A DNA stretch of 33,755 nt. Source: JAHHUA01 sp036635475. GTDB lineage: Bacteria; Bacillota; Clostridia; Oscillospirales; Ruminococcaceae. The stretch is taken from NCBI GenBank assembly GCA_036635475.1, contig JAVWQH010000023.1, positions 1 through 33,755 of the forward strand, in the 5' to 3' direction. The notes under the pieces were generated by a model. That model ran no database searches, was not told the DNA's origin, and was given only the letters and a program-made list of their open reading frames with translations. Each line of letters opens with the position of its first letter. Position 1 is the stretch's first letter. Both the position numbers and the translations under genes were made by a program. Of the stretch, positions 33,001 to 33,755 are shown piece by piece.

Positions 33001-33573
33001 ATGAATAAAGTATTAGTTGAAACAAGTGCAAGACATGTTCATCTTTCTCAAGAACATATCGAAAAACTTTTTGGTACAGGTGCTACATTAACTCGTAAAA
33101 AAGACCTTTCTCAACCTGGTCAATTCGCTTGTGAAGAAAGAGTTACTATCGTTGGACCTAAAAAATCTATTGAAAAATGTATAATCCTCGGCCCAGCTAG
33201 AAAGTCAACTCAAGTTGAAGTTTCTTTGACTGATGCCAGAACTCTTGGCATTGAAGCTCCTGTAAAAGAATCAGGTGATATTGTTGGCAGTGGTGCTTGC
33301 AAGCTTGTTGGACCTTGCGGTGAAGTTGAAATTTCCGAAGGTGTTATAGCTGCAAAACGTCATATACACGTTACTCCTGAAGATGCACAAAAATTTGGAA
33401 TTGCTGACAAAGAAATTGTCAACGTTAAAGTTTCAACAGCTGCAAGAAGCCTTGTATTTGGTGACGTTGTTGTTCGTGTTAGCGAAAAATTTGCAACAGC
33501 TATGCACATCGACACCGATGAAGCTAATGGTGCAGGTTGCTCAGGCGAAGTTTACGGTGAAATCGTTAAATAA
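33001..33573 (+). CDS. pduL: Phosphate propanoyltransferase (PduL-type phosphotransacylase)
   Basis: The 190-residue protein contains the two PduL repeats with zinc-binding histidine motifs: RHVHLS (H12, H14) and KRHIHV (H121, H123). The stretch CIILGPARKSTQVEVSLTDAR and GDVVVRVSEKFATAMHIDTDEANGAG are typical; the first 20 residues show no microcompartment-targeting helix, so it is probably a free cytosolic enzyme. PduL converts acyl-CoA to acyl phosphate, for acetate kinase to use. The ackA gene about 8 kb away makes the pair. A strong promoter and terminator frame it as a single gene. Confidence 0.93.
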   Translation: MNKVLVETSARHVHLSQEHIEKLFGTGATLTRKKDLSQPGQFACEERVTIVGPKKSIEKCIILGPARKSTQVEVSLTDARTLGIEAPVKESGDIVGSGACKLVGPCGEVEISEGVIAAKRHIHVTPEDAQKFGIADKEIVNVKVSTAARSLVFGDVVVRVSEKFATAMHIDTDEANGAGCSGEVYGEIVK

Positions 33574-33587
33574 TAACTTATATTTTC

Positions 33588-33631
33588 AAATGGTCTGCAA
33601 CAAACGAAAGTTTAGCTGCAGACCATTTTTT
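33588..33631 (+). terminator. Terminator of pduL
   Basis: AAATGGTCTGCA (33588-33599) pairs perfectly with TGCAGACCATTT (33617-33628), followed by TTT. Confidence 0.9.
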
Positions 33632-33632
33632 A

Positions 33633-33738
33633 TGGCTTATAATAAATGTTGGTGCAGCAAAAAGCCAAAAATTTAAGCAAGGGACAACTTTATAATTATC
33701 TCGGCTCTATAATAAATGTTGGGGTAGCAAAAGAGCCT
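33633..33738 (+). repeat. Two tandem hairpins with a conserved loop, unknown class
   Basis: The core TATAATAAATGTTGG, two bases that vary with one that does not, then AGCAAAA occurs at 33638-33662 and 33708-33732. The closing stem changes between copies: TGGCTT with AAGCCA in copy 1 (33633-33638 / 33662-33667) and GGCTCT with AGAGCC in copy 2 (33703-33708 / 33732-33737). Paired positions change together, which suggests RNA structure and not simple DNA duplication. I do not recognise the motif. The window ends 18 nt later, so more copies or a regulated gene may follow. Confidence 0.6.
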
Positions 33739-33755
33739 ACTGAAAAAAATATAAA

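Overview
The window is a 33.8-kb piece of an AT-rich, low-GC Gram-positive genome. The gene set suggests an anaerobic Clostridia member, probably a Ruminococcaceae/Oscillospiraceae-type gut bacterium: RNase Y, an A-like RNase P RNA, TmcAL, YwbE, DegV, an AckA plus PduL acetate route, AGGAGG-type ribosome binding sites, and occasional GTG/TTG starts. Taxonomy is an inference. A run of exactly 100 Ns (14044-14143) inside a collagen-like gene is an assembly gap.

Layout. (1) 1-2.5 kb: tRNA-Ser(CGA), then an ABC-F ATPase preceded by a promoter, a 36-codon leader ORF and an intrinsic terminator, the layout of antibiotic-sensing attenuation. (2) 2.6-7.8 kb, minus strand: LytTR response regulator, sensor-less GHKL kinase and two half-size ABC exporters. 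(3) 8.0-9.5 kb: uracil permease behind a short U-rich leader ORF whose stop codon lies in the loop of an intrinsic terminator, closely resembling enterobacterial pyrBI attenuation. (4) 9.8-15.8 kb: methyl-accepting chemotaxis protein with a possible LytTR box upstream, a glycosyltransferase, a BclA-like collagen protein, an MmcQ/YjbR protein and a GRAM-like protein. (5) 16.0-21.8 kb: WYL regulator, YwbE, a 53-residue secreted-type peptide ORF convergent with an XRE-TPR (RRNPP-like) regulator, two zinc-ribbon membrane proteins, and a PqqD-like protein. (6) 21.9-29.2 kb: amidohydrolase, small conserved protein, ackA, tmcAL, degV, rny. (7) 29.2-33.8 kb: TM2 protein, rnpB, rarA, family-4 uracil-DNA glycosylase, pduL, and two tandem hairpins with a conserved loop at the window edge.

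The strongest candidate for an undescribed system is the peptide ORF (17437-17598) with its convergent XRE-TPR regulator (17595-18506). An 18-nt box (TTTCCNNTAACACTATGG) occurs just upstream of the peptide ORF and again upstream of the PqqD-like gene (21470-21724), and I saw it nowhere else in the window. This suggests a peptide quorum-sensing circuit with a linked target. The two leader-ORF attenuators and the terminal tandem hairpins are the next most interesting items. Genes of central metabolism (AckA, PduL, TmcAL) and nucleic-acid maintenance (RNase Y, RNase P RNA, RarA, UDG) make up the conserved background.
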